Below are positions 22,945-34,627 of a stretch of DNA of 64,000 nucleotides, in pieces. The translations under genes were made by a program, and so were the position numbers. How positions within the stretch are numbered: the stretch's first letter is position 1; each line of letters opens with the position of its first letter. This DNA comes from Cylicocyclus nassatus. Taxonomy: Eukaryota; Nematoda; Chromadorea; Rhabditida; Strongylidae. Below the pieces are notes generated by a model. That model did no database searches. It was not told the origin of the DNA and saw only the letters and a list, made by a program, of their open reading frames with translations. The DNA lies in contig CATQJL010000001.1 of assembly GCA_958299035.1 (NCBI GenBank), positions 19,451,433 through 19,515,432 on the forward strand, in the 5' to 3' direction.

Positions 22945-24099
22945 TTATTCATTTGCGAATAAGACCTCTCGACGCAATCCCCAAACATCATTCAGTCTGG
23001 ATTTCATCCCAAGCGCAACGTACTGAGAAAGGAAGGATGATCGGTCGTAAGTGAGTTAGTCAGTAGCCCGTCTACTTTACGCTAGTATTTTCATGTGTTA
23101 CTTTTGAAGGTGCTTTGATAATTACCCGATAGTGCAAACTTCTTGCAAGTCAATGCAATCTTTTACATTTACTCAGCTTTGTTTTGAAATTTGTTGAATT
23201 TGTCCGAGAGTCCTGAATTCCGCAAAAATCGCATAACACGTAACTTCACCAAATACTGCAAAGTCTTAAATTTCGAGGCGACAAAATCTAACTATTGATA
23301 TCACTAACCTTACAAAGTGAGCGATTGCTTCAAAACAAGTGGATTATGAATTTTGGGGTACATCAGTGCACACCCTGAAATTGTTAAATACGGCGATGTA
23401 TTCAAAATACGCATCTCTAAGAAAGATAGCGTTAAAGAACAGAAAAAGTTGCAGCGATCGCTACTGAGTTGTTCACCATTTTATGGCATAGAATTCACAG
23501 GAAACCGAATATAAAAAATGGTCGCTTCAGAAAATATATCAAACCAGTGCGTCACCTCTGCTTCGCTGAAACTCGCACTGGTCCTATTATCTGTACTCCT
23601 AACTCATTCCCGCACGATAATCAGTTGCAACTCACCGCGCTATGCAGACTATCAAGAATGATTAATAACCAACTATTTATTCCTGAAGCTTTTCAAATGA
23701 GATCGGTAATTTCGCGTGGAGGAAACTTTTTCCTTAAAACTTTCCTTAAACCTTAAAACAAATTTCAATCAGGTTTTAAGCTTTGGTAGTCGCCGTAAGG
23801 GCAATAATAAATGTGGACTACATCTTTGTGCAAAAATCTTCCCAAATGAATTCGTAAAATTTTGGCAAATTGAACATTTACGCAGTCAATTTTTTTGGTG
23901 CCACTTTCGTAAAGTAAGAAACTTTTGTTCACTTTTCTGAGCTGAAGTCCCTGGCATGCACATAAACTTGGCAAATTTATTCATGACTTTGCAAAAAGTG
24001 GTGCTACAGACATGTTTTCTGGCCAGAATCCAAGCGAATCCGTTTACAGCGCATTTTTTGAGGGATTCACTCAACGGATCCGCTCGTGCTTTTGCATAG
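22945..24099 (+). CDS. Four-exon gene, unknown protein
   Basis: Exons 22945-23046, 23455-23705, 23773-23913 and 24010-24099 each begin after AG (AAATTGCAG, AAGTTGCAG, TTTCAATCAG, GTGCTACAG) and the first three end at good donors (GTAAGTGAG, GTAATT, GTAAGA). All phases agree (1/2, 0, 0) and the last exon ends at TAG. Coding sequence: 584 nt. The protein is basic with scattered cysteines (for example NNKCGLHLCAK, FFWCHFRK). No domain recognised. The 5' end is missing; exons at 21711-21879 may belong here, with the TIR element at 21943-22929 then sitting in an intron. Confidence 0.55.
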
Positions 24100-25029
24100 T
24101 GGACTATCATACAGGTAGCATACACTATGCGAAATTTGAGCTCAGAATGTTGCCTGCAACATGCTGTACGAACTTCGTAACGGACACACACACAACAACA
24201 ACAACAACAAAAAGACGTAAACACCTTCACCCGGTTATTATATATTTGATTGTAAAAAACATGCCGAAGATGTACAAAACATCGCATTGGTTTGCAAAAA
24301 GGTTGCCCAATCTGCAGGTTAACAAAGCATCTTGAAAAGCCTTGATGAACATTCTGAAAATTAGCGACTTAGACAAAGTAAAAACTAAGGGCTGCAAGCT
24401 TTGGCGATTATCTTATTGTCAGCGCTCGTTGGAAGAGTGGCATGGAAAACATAATATTGGAATAAGAAAGAAATTCTGCACCGGATACTTCTTAAACTAT
24501 TGTTATTTCTACTCTGCAAGATTTGCGGGTTGGCTAAAAAACGAAAAGAACTTTTGCACCGACCCAGTACATGTATATAAAGTGGAAAGTTAGTTAGTGT
24601 GTGCAGTTAAGTATGTTTGTATAGAATCCTCTCCGCGATGTGCTAAAACTTTGCACACAAATGTTTTCGACCTCTGTTTGAGCTGTTTCGCTGGGCCGTT
24701 ATGTCGATTTTATTGACTTACGGTACTTTGCTGTGAAAACAAACTTTTATCAAGCGCTAACAAGTCACATCCATGGGTAGGGAAATAATAGCAAAAGCTT
24801 GTCTTAATATCGAAGTAAAAAAATGAAGAGAATTAAGCCATAGCAAATGCTGATAATGCTCGCACCACTTTTGCGGTGCAGCATGTTCGTCAGGAGGTGG
24901 AGACTGTTGGGATAGGGGAAGAGGCCGGAGTAGAGAGGGTAGAGATGCTGTTTTCTTTATGCTCCAAAACCAGCATGATTGTGCCAAATGTATTGATACC
25001 GTGACAGGGGACTAGAAATATCTCCTAGT
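24100..25029. repeat. Repeat remnants and a CAA microsatellite
   Basis: CAACAACAACAACAA lies at about 24191-24210. Positions 24345-24460 match the dispersed MITE block seen at 4125-4230. Positions about 24580-24760 resemble Helitron interior sequence (CAAA(A)CTTTGCACACA, CGATTTTATTGA). The minus-strand frame at 23886-24287 overlaps the plus-strand exons and is not called. Confidence 0.5.
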
Positions 25030-27290
25030 ATATAAAGACGACCTCCACGTCAGAAGACCATCAGCATCATCAACTGCTACACATCAACATCAGCATCTGA
25101 CGACTCAGAACTGGATGCTTTCTACGAAAACGTGGAGGAGGTCGTCCGCAACGAGAACTCCTTTTACAAGTTTTTTTACAAGTTTGCTGTGGGCGACTTC
25201 AGTGCGAAAATCGGGATGTCACTAGAAAAGGAATATAGGATCGGGAGGTTTGGATATGGGCTCCGGCATGAAAACTGCGACCGTCTTGCTGGGCTTCTCT
25301 CTGCCACACGACTTTTCCACGGACATTCCATCTTCATGGAGAAGGAACATCGCCGGTGGACTTGGGAATCTCCCAACGGAACGACTCACGCGGAAATCGA
25401 CCACATTCTCACCAACCGTATGGAGCTTGCTCGATGTCTCAGTTGTTCCATCCTTCTGCAGTGGCTCCGATTACCGCCTTCTTCGAGCGAAGATACGATT
25501 CAGTCGCAGGCTGGAAAAGAAAGTCTGTCACACTACCGCAAGAAGGAAGAATGTCGTTTATGACGGTAACAGGCTGGAAGAGCTCATATCAAGTTGTGAC
25601 TGTCCCATCGAGAGGACCTAACATACAACTACGACCGGTTTTTGAAAAAATTGCGAGCTTGTAAAAAGTGCACCTTAGCAACTTCTAAGAAGAACTTGAA
25701 ATGTGTTTTGCTGAAGTGCGCACTGAAAGGCGATTAGACCATGAAGACATGAAATCTACGGCTCCAGGTCAAGACCACCTTTCCGTCGAACTTTTGCGAG
25801 CCGAAGGACAACGTCTACACGAGATTTTCGCGTCGCATCTAATATCCTACCTTCAGAAAGAGAAGATTCTTGACCAGTAAAGAACGTTAAGAACCGTCCT
25901 TTTCTTTGAGAAGGGTGACGGAGGATTTTCGGAACTATCGTCTAATGCTTGCTGAGTGTGCTGTACAAGCTTTTCACGAGGATTAACTTCGCTTGCATAT
26001 CCAAGACACTGGATAAAGCCCAATTGCAAGAAAAAGTTGGATTCCGCAAGGGATTCAGTTGCATGGAGAACACCCAGACGATTTCGAAAGTCATTCTGCC
26101 GGGAGTACGAATTGCCTCTTGTCCTAACCTTCGCCAACTACGAGAAAGCCTTTGACAGCGTCGAAACCAACGCCATCATGTCTGCGTTAGTCGATCAAGT
26201 AATGGACCCAGCTTACGTGAGGACGTTAGCCGACTCCTACAAGGATTGTACAAGACGATGCAACTCTTCCATCGCCCTCTGACCATCCCAGTTGGCAGGG
26301 GAGTTCGACAAGGCGCACAATCTCGCCGAAGCTGTTCACCGCGGCCTTGCAGTCTGTGATGAAGTCACTGGACTGGGACGAGAGAGGCATACGAGTTAAT
26401 GGGAGATTCCTGTCGAATCTTCATTTGCAGGAGACATCGTTCTCTTCTCGAGCAGTATCACTGAAGTAGAGACGATGCTGAAGGAAGTAAACAATGTAGG
26501 GATAAAGATCGGATTGCGAATAAATCGGAAGAAGATTCAGTTTATGAGGAATGCCCTTTGCGAGATGCAGAAATGGAATTGGAAGGCATCCCGATAATGG
26601 AGACGTCTTCTTACGTGTATCTCGGGCGTTCGATGAACATGAAGAGCGACTTGAGGGAAGAACTTAACGAGAAGAAGAGCAGCCGCCTTCGGGCCGCCTT
26701 CGGGCCTCTGAAGGAAGCCACCAACCACCTGACGAACCCGGAGCTTCGTGCCCACCTGTTCGACTCAATCGTTCTCCCAGCGCTCTGTTACGCAACTGAG
26801 ACTTGGGCTGACGCCGTAGTCACGTCAAAAGCTTTACGGACCACCCACAGAGCGCTCGAGCGCAGTCTTCTGAAGATGACCCGACGCAAGCAACATCTAG
26901 TCGCACTTCGCAGCACGAATATAAAAAGAATGTCCCGTCTTGGTGACTCAACGGAATACGTTGCGGAAGCCAAACACCATGGGCCGGTCATATCATGAGA
27001 AGAACAGACGGCAGATAGACACTAAGGACATCTGAGTGGAATCCTCGCCACAAACGTGCCCAAGGAAGGCCACTGACGAGACTGGTAGACGTGTTCGTGG
27101 AACAAATGAACCAATCAGCTGGATACTACTTTCACCTTTGGAACTCGTAGACGCAGCCACCGACAATGATTAGGAAGATCGTGGATGTCTGAAGCGAGGG
27201 ACAGGGATCAATGGCAACTTCTGTACTGAGGCTCGCACGTCACTTGAGGACGGGCCATCTAACTATCTTTATCCTTACTAGTAAGTAAGT
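25030..27290 (+). pseudogene. RTE-type LINE, decayed endonuclease-reverse transcriptase
   Basis: The endonuclease domain (about 25080-25620) keeps [29 protein letters not shown] and [17 protein letters not shown]. The reverse transcriptase region runs to about 26480 with YEKAFDSVETNA, but motif A has Ala-Asn where the family has Val-Asp, and the FADD box reads FAGDIVLFS, so two catalytic aspartates are lost. The C-terminal domain (26558-26998) includes SYVYLGRSMNM and LPALCYATETWAD. Several frameshifts, in-frame stops and a deletion near 25620-25680 break it. Such elements are common in hookworms. Confidence 0.92.
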
Positions 27291-27349
27291 ATAAAGATAG
27301 AACGCCTAGGTTTCTTTATTTTTTCTTACAATTAGTTTAATTTTCTCAG

Positions 27350-27428
27350 TGAAATGATGGATGAAATGCGCATCCCTGTTATTTCAAAGAGCTTGCCAAT
27401 TTCCCGAAAGTCAGCCGTCATCTCATAA
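27350..27428 (+). CDS. Candidate terminal exon
   Basis: A strong acceptor (TTTAATTTTCTCAG) precedes 79 nt ending in TAA. Read in phase with one leading base it encodes EMMDEMRIPVISKSLPIS and a short tail. It may be the last exon of a gene whose other exons were separated by the RTE insertion, or a short trans-spliced frame. No partner exon identified. Confidence 0.3.
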
Positions 27429-28120
27429 ATTTGTATTTTTTGAAAGTACAGGGAATTGATGATTTCATAATGCATCTGGGCGAGCTGCAATGAACTATAC
27501 ATGTTTTTCTGGAAACAGTAATTTATAGTAATTTATAAGCTTACAAGGGAGGAAATTAGTGAGTGTTCCAGTCGTGGAAAAGAATTTCACACTGATGTCA
27601 TTGAGTATTATTTCCCGGAAAGAATTCATTATTGAAAGTAACGAAAATCCACAAAATTTGAAATTTGCTTAAAATACATGCTTTCATCCTGATGTTTGAT
27701 TGTTAGTTTCGCAGTATTCTGAACACGAAATCAGGATGAAAAATGATTGAAATGACACGTGCAGGTCTCTGGAGTTAATTGCGCTAATTAATGGTTGATT
27801 TCAAGCTTAGTCATTAGGAAGAAACAATGCTGCATCAAGTGGCTTGCATCAACACTTAGGTCCTTTTAATCGCTTTCTTGAACGATTCCGTGCTCGCTCA
27901 CGTTTTGTAAAAAAAGGAGAAAACTTTTGGTGTGGCCAATAAATACCGTAGCTAGAACTTGTATCTTATTTTTCTAATAAAGAAGTATGGAACTGGTTAG
28001 TGGGAATGGCTCGAGATAGAATATAGTTATACGGATATAAGAAAGGGACTTACGCTTCAAACGGTAAAAAGAGAATGACTTTGCATGACAATTTGTTTAA
28101 TACATATGGCTGAAGGCTAG
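27429..28120. other. No supported gene
   Basis: AT-rich sequence with no frame over 60 codons and no clear inverted repeats. Confidence 0.4.
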
Positions 28121-28355
28121 ATTGGCTTCGCTTGTTTCCTATCGAAACATCATGATGAATTTACCATTTCACCTGCATCAATTCGAGCAGCTAAAAGCTG
28201 CAAACTTGATAGAATTGAAAAAGGTAAGAATAATTTGAAGTCTGTTGTTATATACGTAATCAGCGCTCACTTATTCTATCTTACCCCCCTCTCCCAATTC
28301 TTCAGTAACTCAGTTCGCTGAAAAATTATCAAATCGTCTAATCGACGAAGAGTAG
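28121..28355 (+). CDS. Two 3' exons of an unknown protein
   Basis: Exon 28121-28223 ends AAAAAG before GTAAGAA; the 82-nt intron ends CCCAATTCTTCAG; exon 28306-28355 ends at TAG. Phases match (1 plus 2). The joined protein includes FLSKHHDEFTISPASIRAAK and ends AEKLSNRLIDEE. The acceptor of the first exon is poor (GAAGGCTAG), so its start is uncertain. An ATG inside the exon in another frame gives a different N-terminus but then meets a stop after the splice, so the first frame is preferred. Confidence 0.5.
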
Positions 28356-28684
28356 TGAAACCACTTTTCCTTGGAACGTGAGTGCGCAATCTCTAAAACA
28401 TAGGTACAGACAAACATCCTTTAAGGTTGCGTAATTTTTGGTCTTAAGTCTTCAAAAATCAGAATTAGCTTTGTAACGGTTTTTCTCGCGAGCGTGGTTT
28501 CCTCCTGTCAAAAAATCTTAAGGCTGTAAGCAAGGCCAAACGTAGGGGGTCGCGTATGTACTAGGGGATGATTTGCTGTGACTGGATAATGTGGAAAAGC
28601 ACTGAATATTCATCGAGGCTTACGTAACTATAACTTCGTGTAGTGTTACTGTGATGAAACAATGTTAAAGCTTGCGCTGATAAA
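28356..28684. other. No feature seen
   Basis: Unassigned sequence between two small coding candidates. Confidence 0.4.
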
Positions 28685-28876
28685 ATGTGCGCTTTGTATG
28701 TTCTACTCCTTAGCAGCGCAAACTTTCATATTGTTATCGAATTTAATTTTCGATTCTATATATGTCAGCAAAAACTCAAAAAATGTATCGCATCTGGAAT
28801 GCATCTAAATTTAACACAGCGCGACAGTTTCTCTTACATTGAGAAAAACTCCAGCTTTCCGTTGCGTCTGCAGTAG
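28685..28876 (+). CDS. Possible 63-residue secreted peptide
   Basis: The ATG-started frame opens MCALYVLLLSSANFHIVI, a plausible signal peptide, and continues with a basic, Cys-containing tail ending FPLRLQ. A 36-nt in-frame segment (GTTATC .. TATATGTCAG) looks like a small intron; removing it would also keep the frame. No upstream acceptor is obvious. Confidence 0.33.
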   Translation: MCALYVLLLSSANFHIVIEFNFRFYICQQKLKKCIASGMHLNLTQRDSFSYIEKNSSFPLRLQ

Positions 28877-29863
28877 AAAAATTTTCTAGCACCCAAAATT
28901 TTTGATTCCAAATTTTTTTGGACTGCTCTTCGTCGCATATCTCGTCTAGCGTACCATCTGCAAAAATGCGATTCCTAAATATTTAGAAAATGTGTTCTTC
29001 CTTATCGGTGTTCCCATTTGGGTAATCTCAGAGTTGGAATCCCACTTACGTGTACTCCATCTTCAGAGTATTCATCTCAAAACCATGTTGTTACAGCTGA
29101 GTTCCACATCTGCATGTTCCTCAGCTCCTTCCTGTTTCTTGCCATCAACAGCACATCATCACCATGTGCGCCAGTCATTGAACGAGAAGGAGCTTAGACA
29201 AGCTGCCCTAACAGCTAATATTAAGTTTTCCATTAGACAAGAACTGCTGGAACGAGTAAGAGGCGTGAGCCCGCGTGCACCCGCCAAGACAGGTGCGAAA
29301 AGCTTTGCATGTGACTTTGTACTTAACAATCGCTTTTTCCTTTTATTTCCCACTAGAAAAATTTGTTTCACTAATTTAGATTCTTCAATGTTTACCAACA
29401 AGAAAAGCTTGGAGTGTCAAACAACTTAAGGCATTTCACAATTATTTTTGACGCATGAGCATACTGACACGTGATCTCTCAAACTGCAAAAATTTGCGAT
29501 GCTGGTTGCGAGACTATTGTTCATAAGCAATAGCTCCGAAAGGGCACGACAACTTTATGTGCAAATTCCAGTTTGGAATACCAATTGTTAGTGATGGATA
29601 AGTTGCAGAAGAAGAAAGTTGAGTTTTTTTTTTGTTGAAACGTGACTAAATGCCATCGTTGTAGTAGAACTGTGACGCATAGTTTCGCGTATTGTTCCGG
29701 ACAAGTCTAAAGAGATGAAAATTTTGAAAATTTGCGATTTATAACTCTTGAGTTGCAGCAATGCATGAACTGGTTCTCGGCTTCCATAAGGCAAACATAT
29801 AAAACTTGAATCGTCTTCATAGCAAATTTTGAGGTTTCAAATTTACTCCGCTTGGTGTAACGG
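28877..29863. other. No supported gene
   Basis: A 145-codon plus-strand frame at 28992-29429 begins at an alternative start and contains a GTAAGAGG donor-like site at about 29254; an antisense frame of 80 codons overlaps it. Neither has a domain. A minus-strand frame at 29588-29794 is also unassigned. Confidence 0.3.
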
Positions 29864-30095
29864 TTGAGTCGTATGGAAAGAAAACAGGTTGTAAGATTAC
29901 GTGATAGAGGGCGTGGTGAAAATGATTGCGACCCGATATTTGTCGCTGTTTTTGTGGACTTTGAAGATGCCTTTTCATTTTGGCTTTCTCTTTACGTGGA
30001 GAAGTGGGAGCATCAAAGTGCAGTTCTTTCTCGACAGCGAAACAGCTAGGCAGCAATGCTTTACAATAGAAACTTTAACGAACTTTCCAGCTTGA
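29864..30095 (+). CDS. Weak small coding candidate
   Basis: An ATG at 29876 opens MERKQVVRLRDRGRGENDC and runs 58 codons to 30049; a second frame over the same stretch continues to 30095. AATAAA at about 30147 could be a poly(A) signal. The string VFVDFEDAF resembles a reverse transcriptase motif A, but nothing around it supports that. Confidence 0.25.
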
Positions 30096-30909
30096 AGAGA
30101 AGCCTACATTGTTCTGATTATTTAAGAGAAAAAGGTCCCTGTTGTCAATAAAATGAACTTTATTAAGCGTTTTGATTACTTATTAAGACGCTATCGAGAC
30201 TTAATTTTGCAAACCAATTAGACGCTGGCATACGCCGCATCTAAAGCAAAGTTTGGGCTGCTTGAAGGTTTGTGACAATGAATATGGTACAGTAATTCGT
30301 ACTAAAGTGAGAAGATGCCGCAGAATGATACAGTACATAGAGATTCACTTCTAAAAAAGTAAATAAAAATTATCTACTGACCACACTTTTAGGCTGGGAT
30401 TTTAACCATTATGAGTCAGCAATGATCGGGCTTGATATTGCACCTCCTATTCTTCTCAAATTTTGGAGCGTAAAGAAACTGGAGATGCAAATGCACTCTT
30501 CGGAGCGACTGGAAAATTTGAATTAAGGAAATAACCTCACCCACATTTTCAAAGATTTGACATTTGATTTTTCAGTCTTCTAGAGAGCCTTCTACAGCTC
30601 ATTTCTGGTCCCAAATAAAAGAAAAAAGGCTTCAAAGCTGTGTCTCCAAAATTGGGATAGTGCGGGTTTCCACATATTTTGTTAGAAAACTGTTTGGATA
30701 GGCGATCGCTCGATGCCGAACTGCAACGGTCCCAAGCAGTCTATCCGCCCATCCAGTAATTTCCCTTATCTCGCGTTTTAACGTGGCATGCGCAAATGGC
30801 ACATAGGTATGTTGTGTAGCGGTTATGCTTGCCACGTCAAGACGCGTCCTACTTGCACAGAGGATGCATTTCGTCGAGTTGGTAGGAATTTCTTCTCGGA
30901 TTTGAACCT
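30096..30909. other. No supported gene
   Basis: Unassigned sequence; the minus-strand frame at 30632-30835 has no recognised domain. Confidence 0.4.
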
Positions 30910-31125
30910 CGACTACTTAGAAAAAACTTTACGGCGTCTGGAACGAGAAGATTAAACAGATTTCGTTGAGAACGTTGCAATTGGCATCGAGCGGCCGCCT
31001 ATTCAGGTTATGAACTTCGACCACTTAGAAAGAAATTTATGGCGTCTGGAACGAGAAGATTGAACAGACTTCGTTGAGAACGTTGCAATTGGCATCGGGC
31101 GGTCGCCTATTCAAATGTAATGAAC
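30910..31125 (+). repeat. Two tandem copies of a 108-bp unit
   Basis: The unit CGACTACTTAGAAAAAACTT begins at 30910 and its near copy CGACCACTTAGAAAGAAATT at 31018. The copies share GGCGTCTGGAACGAGAAGAT and GGCATCG(A/G)GCGG. Confidence 0.85.
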
Positions 31126-31159
31126 TTTGCGTTTCAGAGGGGAAATGCGCCGGCAACTA

Positions 31160-31939
31160 TTAGGTTGGAAACTAAGTTTTGCAACTGGTCTCATAACTTC
31201 CCTCTCACTCAACTTGGCGCACTCAAATTTTGCCACTGCGTTGGTTATTACGTAAGCTACAAGCGCAGCTGCTGTCCTACCAAATTCTGACGTCGCAGTA
31301 AGAGTTACGGTAGGTGCATGGCATGAAGGGGAAAAATTCAAAGTTTGACAGATTTGGCTGAAACTTGGCATAGAGGTGTTATCCGACATGCTGACTGATC
31401 ACGAAAACGATAGTGAAATTGCGTGATAAGGGCTTTTTTATAGGATTACTGTAGGTGTACGATATGGGGTCTCACCCTAAACAAGGAAAAAGGCGTTGAT
31501 TCAACAAATGAATGTGATATTCCGTTTGGCAGGTCAAATAACCTTACTATGTAAAGTCTCGGCGGAATTTGAGCTTCGGACTCTTTAGTCATTGACGGTC
31601 GTCCCCAGCAGCTCTTGCGTACATCAACTCGTTCGATTTTATGAGGACGCCAAATCTCGACATGCCCCTTAATTTTGTTTCTTTCTTACTGGGCCAAAGG
31701 AGTCAACCTCCTGTAATGATTTGTAGACGAATCCGAATTACTGCGCATGGTCTAGGCTGCCAAAGGCTTCATTTTAGCTTGAAACCCCAAAAATTCTCAA
31801 ATTTCACTAGTTTTCAAAAATTTAAACAATTTGTGCTCATTGTAGCTCACATTGCCTTCTACATGATGCCAAAGTTTGAGTGCGCCATATCCGAAAGTGA
31901 AGTTATGAAACCAGTTGCAAAACTTAGTTTCCAGCCTAA
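31160..31939. mobile_element. Mariner-type MITE, 780 bp (TTAGGTTGGAAACTAAG ends)
   Basis: Ends TTAGGTTGGAAACTAAGTTT and AAACTTAGTTTCCAGCCTAA are inverted copies at TA sites. A second copy lies at 51570-52341. Short inverted blocks near the ends include TCATAACTTC..CACTC and its inverse. No transposase frame. Confidence 0.88.
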
Positions 31940-32508
31940 TATTATCTTTTTTCACTTATTATGAGCGCATTTAACGATATTCCATTGAGAATTTCTCGTG
32001 CTCTTCAACTCTAAAACTTAAAATTAGATATGCCTCGAAATCATTTTCCATTTAGGCTGTACTCAATTACTGTTTAAATCAGTGTTGAAGGAAAATTGTA
32101 AAATTAACAACCCCATTATTTAACACGTATCTCACTGCAAAATTGCGTGCGGCGAAGAAGATGCCCTTTTAGCCGTTAGCCAATGAAGGGACCTTATTTC
32201 GTAGTCTGTGTACTACAGCTGTAATCGACATCTCAGATAAGCTTCATATCCAAAGTTCTGAGTGAATTCAAAGTGTTCGAATTTTGTTGCTTGAGAAAGA
32301 ATTCCGTGCTTTCTTGAAAGATTGGAACAAGAACTCAACTTTTGACAGTATGCAAAAGTATCTGTGTTGCCCACGGTATTCATCATTATTTGAACTAAGG
32401 TTTTTCCCTTTGAAATCGAAGCAAAAAAAAGTTGCGACGCCGCAAGCGTCGTTCGCGTTGCCGCAGTTTGTTGCAACTCTCGTTAGACTTGTCTTCATAT
32501 CTCCACAG
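31940..32508. other. No clear gene
   Basis: The frame at 32284-32541 (plus) overlaps antisense frames and has no domain. It might be an upstream exon of the next feature, but no in-phase junction was found. Confidence 0.3.
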
Positions 32509-32924
32509 ATATCAGTGACACAGCTTTACAAAATTATTTGAAAAGTAACCCTTTGACTTGATAACCTTAGACTAAAAAAGTCCTTTAAACCTCGAAAAGT
32601 TCCTTTAAAGCAGCGTGCTGCACCATGTGCAGCATTGATCCGAAACCTGTTAAAAGAATCCGCAGCATACGGAATCCCAAATAGTGCGAAAGCATCTTAT
32701 TTCAAGATAATTGTAAGCACGATGGGCAACTTGATAAGCTGAAAGAGAATCTTGGAAACAAGTGCTATAGTAAGAACAGAGAGTCACTTGAAAGTACAAA
32801 AGTGCGAAAGAGTAACAGAGACAATGAAGTACAGATTAATCAAATAAAGAGGACAATCACAACATTGTTGATGGAGTGCGAAAAATTAATCAGAGAAATT
32901 ACTATTTTAAGCAAAAGTTTATGA
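32509..32924 (+). pseudogene. Frameshifted coding stretch with a coiled-coil end, unknown protein
   Basis: After an acceptor-like TCTCCACAG three reading frames take over from one another: ISDTALQNYLKSNP, then a frame through LKQRAAPCAALIRNLLKES, then one from about 32690 through GQLDKLKENLGNKCY and MECEKLIREITIL to TGA at 32922-32924. The last 75 codons are Lys/Glu-rich and predicted to coil. Switches occur without good splice sites, so this looks like a decaying gene or retrocopy rather than an intact one. Confidence 0.38.
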
Positions 32925-33307
32925 ATCTCGATTAAAGAGTTCTTTTTTGTCTCGAGTACAAGGCCTTCTTGTAAAACGATTGTAGATTAAATTCAGCGAA
33001 GAAAGCCAGATTAATAAAATTGACTTTTGCAAAGGATTTGGCGCAACTATGCAAGGTTAAGTACACAGTCGTGAAAGATTAGGATTGCTTGACTTGTATG
33101 CCTTGAGATTGGCGACGGTAGGAATTTTGCGAAATTGCAGAAATTCATAACACCTTCAATATCAGTGCGCTTGTCTCAGACTCTTCTGGCACAGGTCACC
33201 ATCAAAGAAACATTTTCACTTTCTTAAGATCGAGTTTTTTTTATCAAGCCTTGTAATGTATTTTATTTGATTTTAATTGACTAATGAACCTCATTAAAAA
33301 CGAATTA
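32925..33307. other. No feature seen
   Basis: AT-rich sequence without frames or clear repeats. Confidence 0.4.
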
Positions 33308-34620
33308 TTAGGGTGATCGGCAAAAAGTGAGGCACCTAGAGAATAAATGTAGATTTCTCAAAAAAGGAAAGTGATTAAACTTATCAATCTTTATGGATGT
33401 TAGAATAAATCATTCTCTTTCAGAAAATACCTCTTTACGGCAGTGGCGTACCCAGGATTTCGGCTCGGGGGGGGAGGGGGGGCGCGGCAAAAATTTTTTT
33501 CAAATGAAGGTGCGTGGCGTTAGCCACGCACTCCGAAAAAATTTTAGGGGGGCTTCCCAAAATTTCTGCAGGCCCCCAACCCCTAAAATCTGCAAAAAGG
33601 GGGCGTGGCGTCAGCCACGCCCCCGAAAAAAAAATTTTTATAAGACTAATTTGAATTTTTAAAAATTTTTAAAAATTATTTTAATTGTTTACAAAAATAA
33701 ACAAGTCACTTGCACATATTTACAACACATGTAAGTAACTTTCAAAAATTTCGCGACCCGTTCTCGGGGGGGGGGGCGCCTTCCCCCCGCTCCCCCGAGA
33801 ACGGGTCGCGAAATTTTTGAAAGTTACTTACATGTGTTGTAAATATAAATATCGCCCCCCCTCGGTACGCCACTGCTATATGGTCATATACATACCTAAT
33901 AATTTTTATAGTGATTGAAATGCAAAGTTAGTCACTTTGACAAATTATAAACTTTGGGCAGTATCTGCACAGTGAAACCCGCGAAACCAGCTAAAGTACT
34001 ACTGCTGCAATGCGTGAAGGTACAGTCACCAGACCCACGATGGATTGCCGGCCTCAACTTTCAAATTCAGGAGATATGGCCATTAGCAGGTTTGAGAACA
34101 ATGATACGTGCTATACAATTCTTTGCAGGTGAACGCATGTTTTATAGGGACCATCTGAAAGGGCTTTTTACGCTCTATCCATCCATATGCAGTTTACCTC
34201 ACATATTATCTATCTTCGGAAAATACAGATTGAAACTTGATTTATTGGTTTTTGTTGCATCAAATAATCGCGATTTTTAAGGTATTTCGCTTTTTTCACC
34301 CAGAAATAGAAAGAAATCCTGTATGTTTAATACACTGTTTGAAAGAGCATGAAGAGGTCTTTCGAACGGTATATCAATTGCCCTGTAACTTTACGATATG
34401 GCAGCGCAAGAATAAGCGATGTTCAAAAAACCCTGTTCGAGTTCTTCAGGGCGCTACGCGCAAGGTTGTAGGAGAAGAGCGTTGACGCTTTGCCAGAATA
34501 ATAGGCGAAGGACGCTTATATAAGCGACGTTTACGTTGCGGCCTGCTTGTTGTTGATCGAACCAAAAATCTCAAAAAATAATAAAAATCCAGCTGCCCCA
34601 TTTTTTACCGATCACCCTAA
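33308..34620. mobile_element. TIR element with TTAGGGTGATCGG ends, carrying a nested hAT
   Basis: The left end TTAGGGTGATCGGCAAAAA and right end TTTTTTACCGATCACCCTAA are inverted repeats at TA-like sites. The element is interrupted by a hAT at 33441-33875. The frames at 33954-34280 and 34237-34485 might be remnants of its own coding sequence, but no transposase motif was recognised. Confidence 0.8.
33441..33875. mobile_element. Non-autonomous hAT (CAGTGGCGTACC ends), nested
   Basis: Ends CAGTGGCGTACCCAGGATTT and GGTACGCCACTG with long G and C runs. Flanking 8-mers CTTTACGG and CTATATGG agree at 6 of 8 positions. It shares the GCGTGGCGTTAGCCACGC palindrome with 11601-12058 and 48974-49260. 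Right of centre, 33715-33850 is itself a near-perfect palindrome (TTGCGACCCGTTCTCGGG mirrored). Confidence 0.88.
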
Positions 34621-34627
34621 TAGATCT

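Noticed and set aside
23886..24287. 133-codon minus-strand frame with many cysteines
   Set aside because: The poly-Cys part is the translation of the CAA microsatellite, and the rest is antisense to plus-strand exons that join in phase.
29930..29985. Reverse transcriptase motif A (VFVDFEDAF)
   Set aside because: No other polymerase motif is found on either side in any frame.
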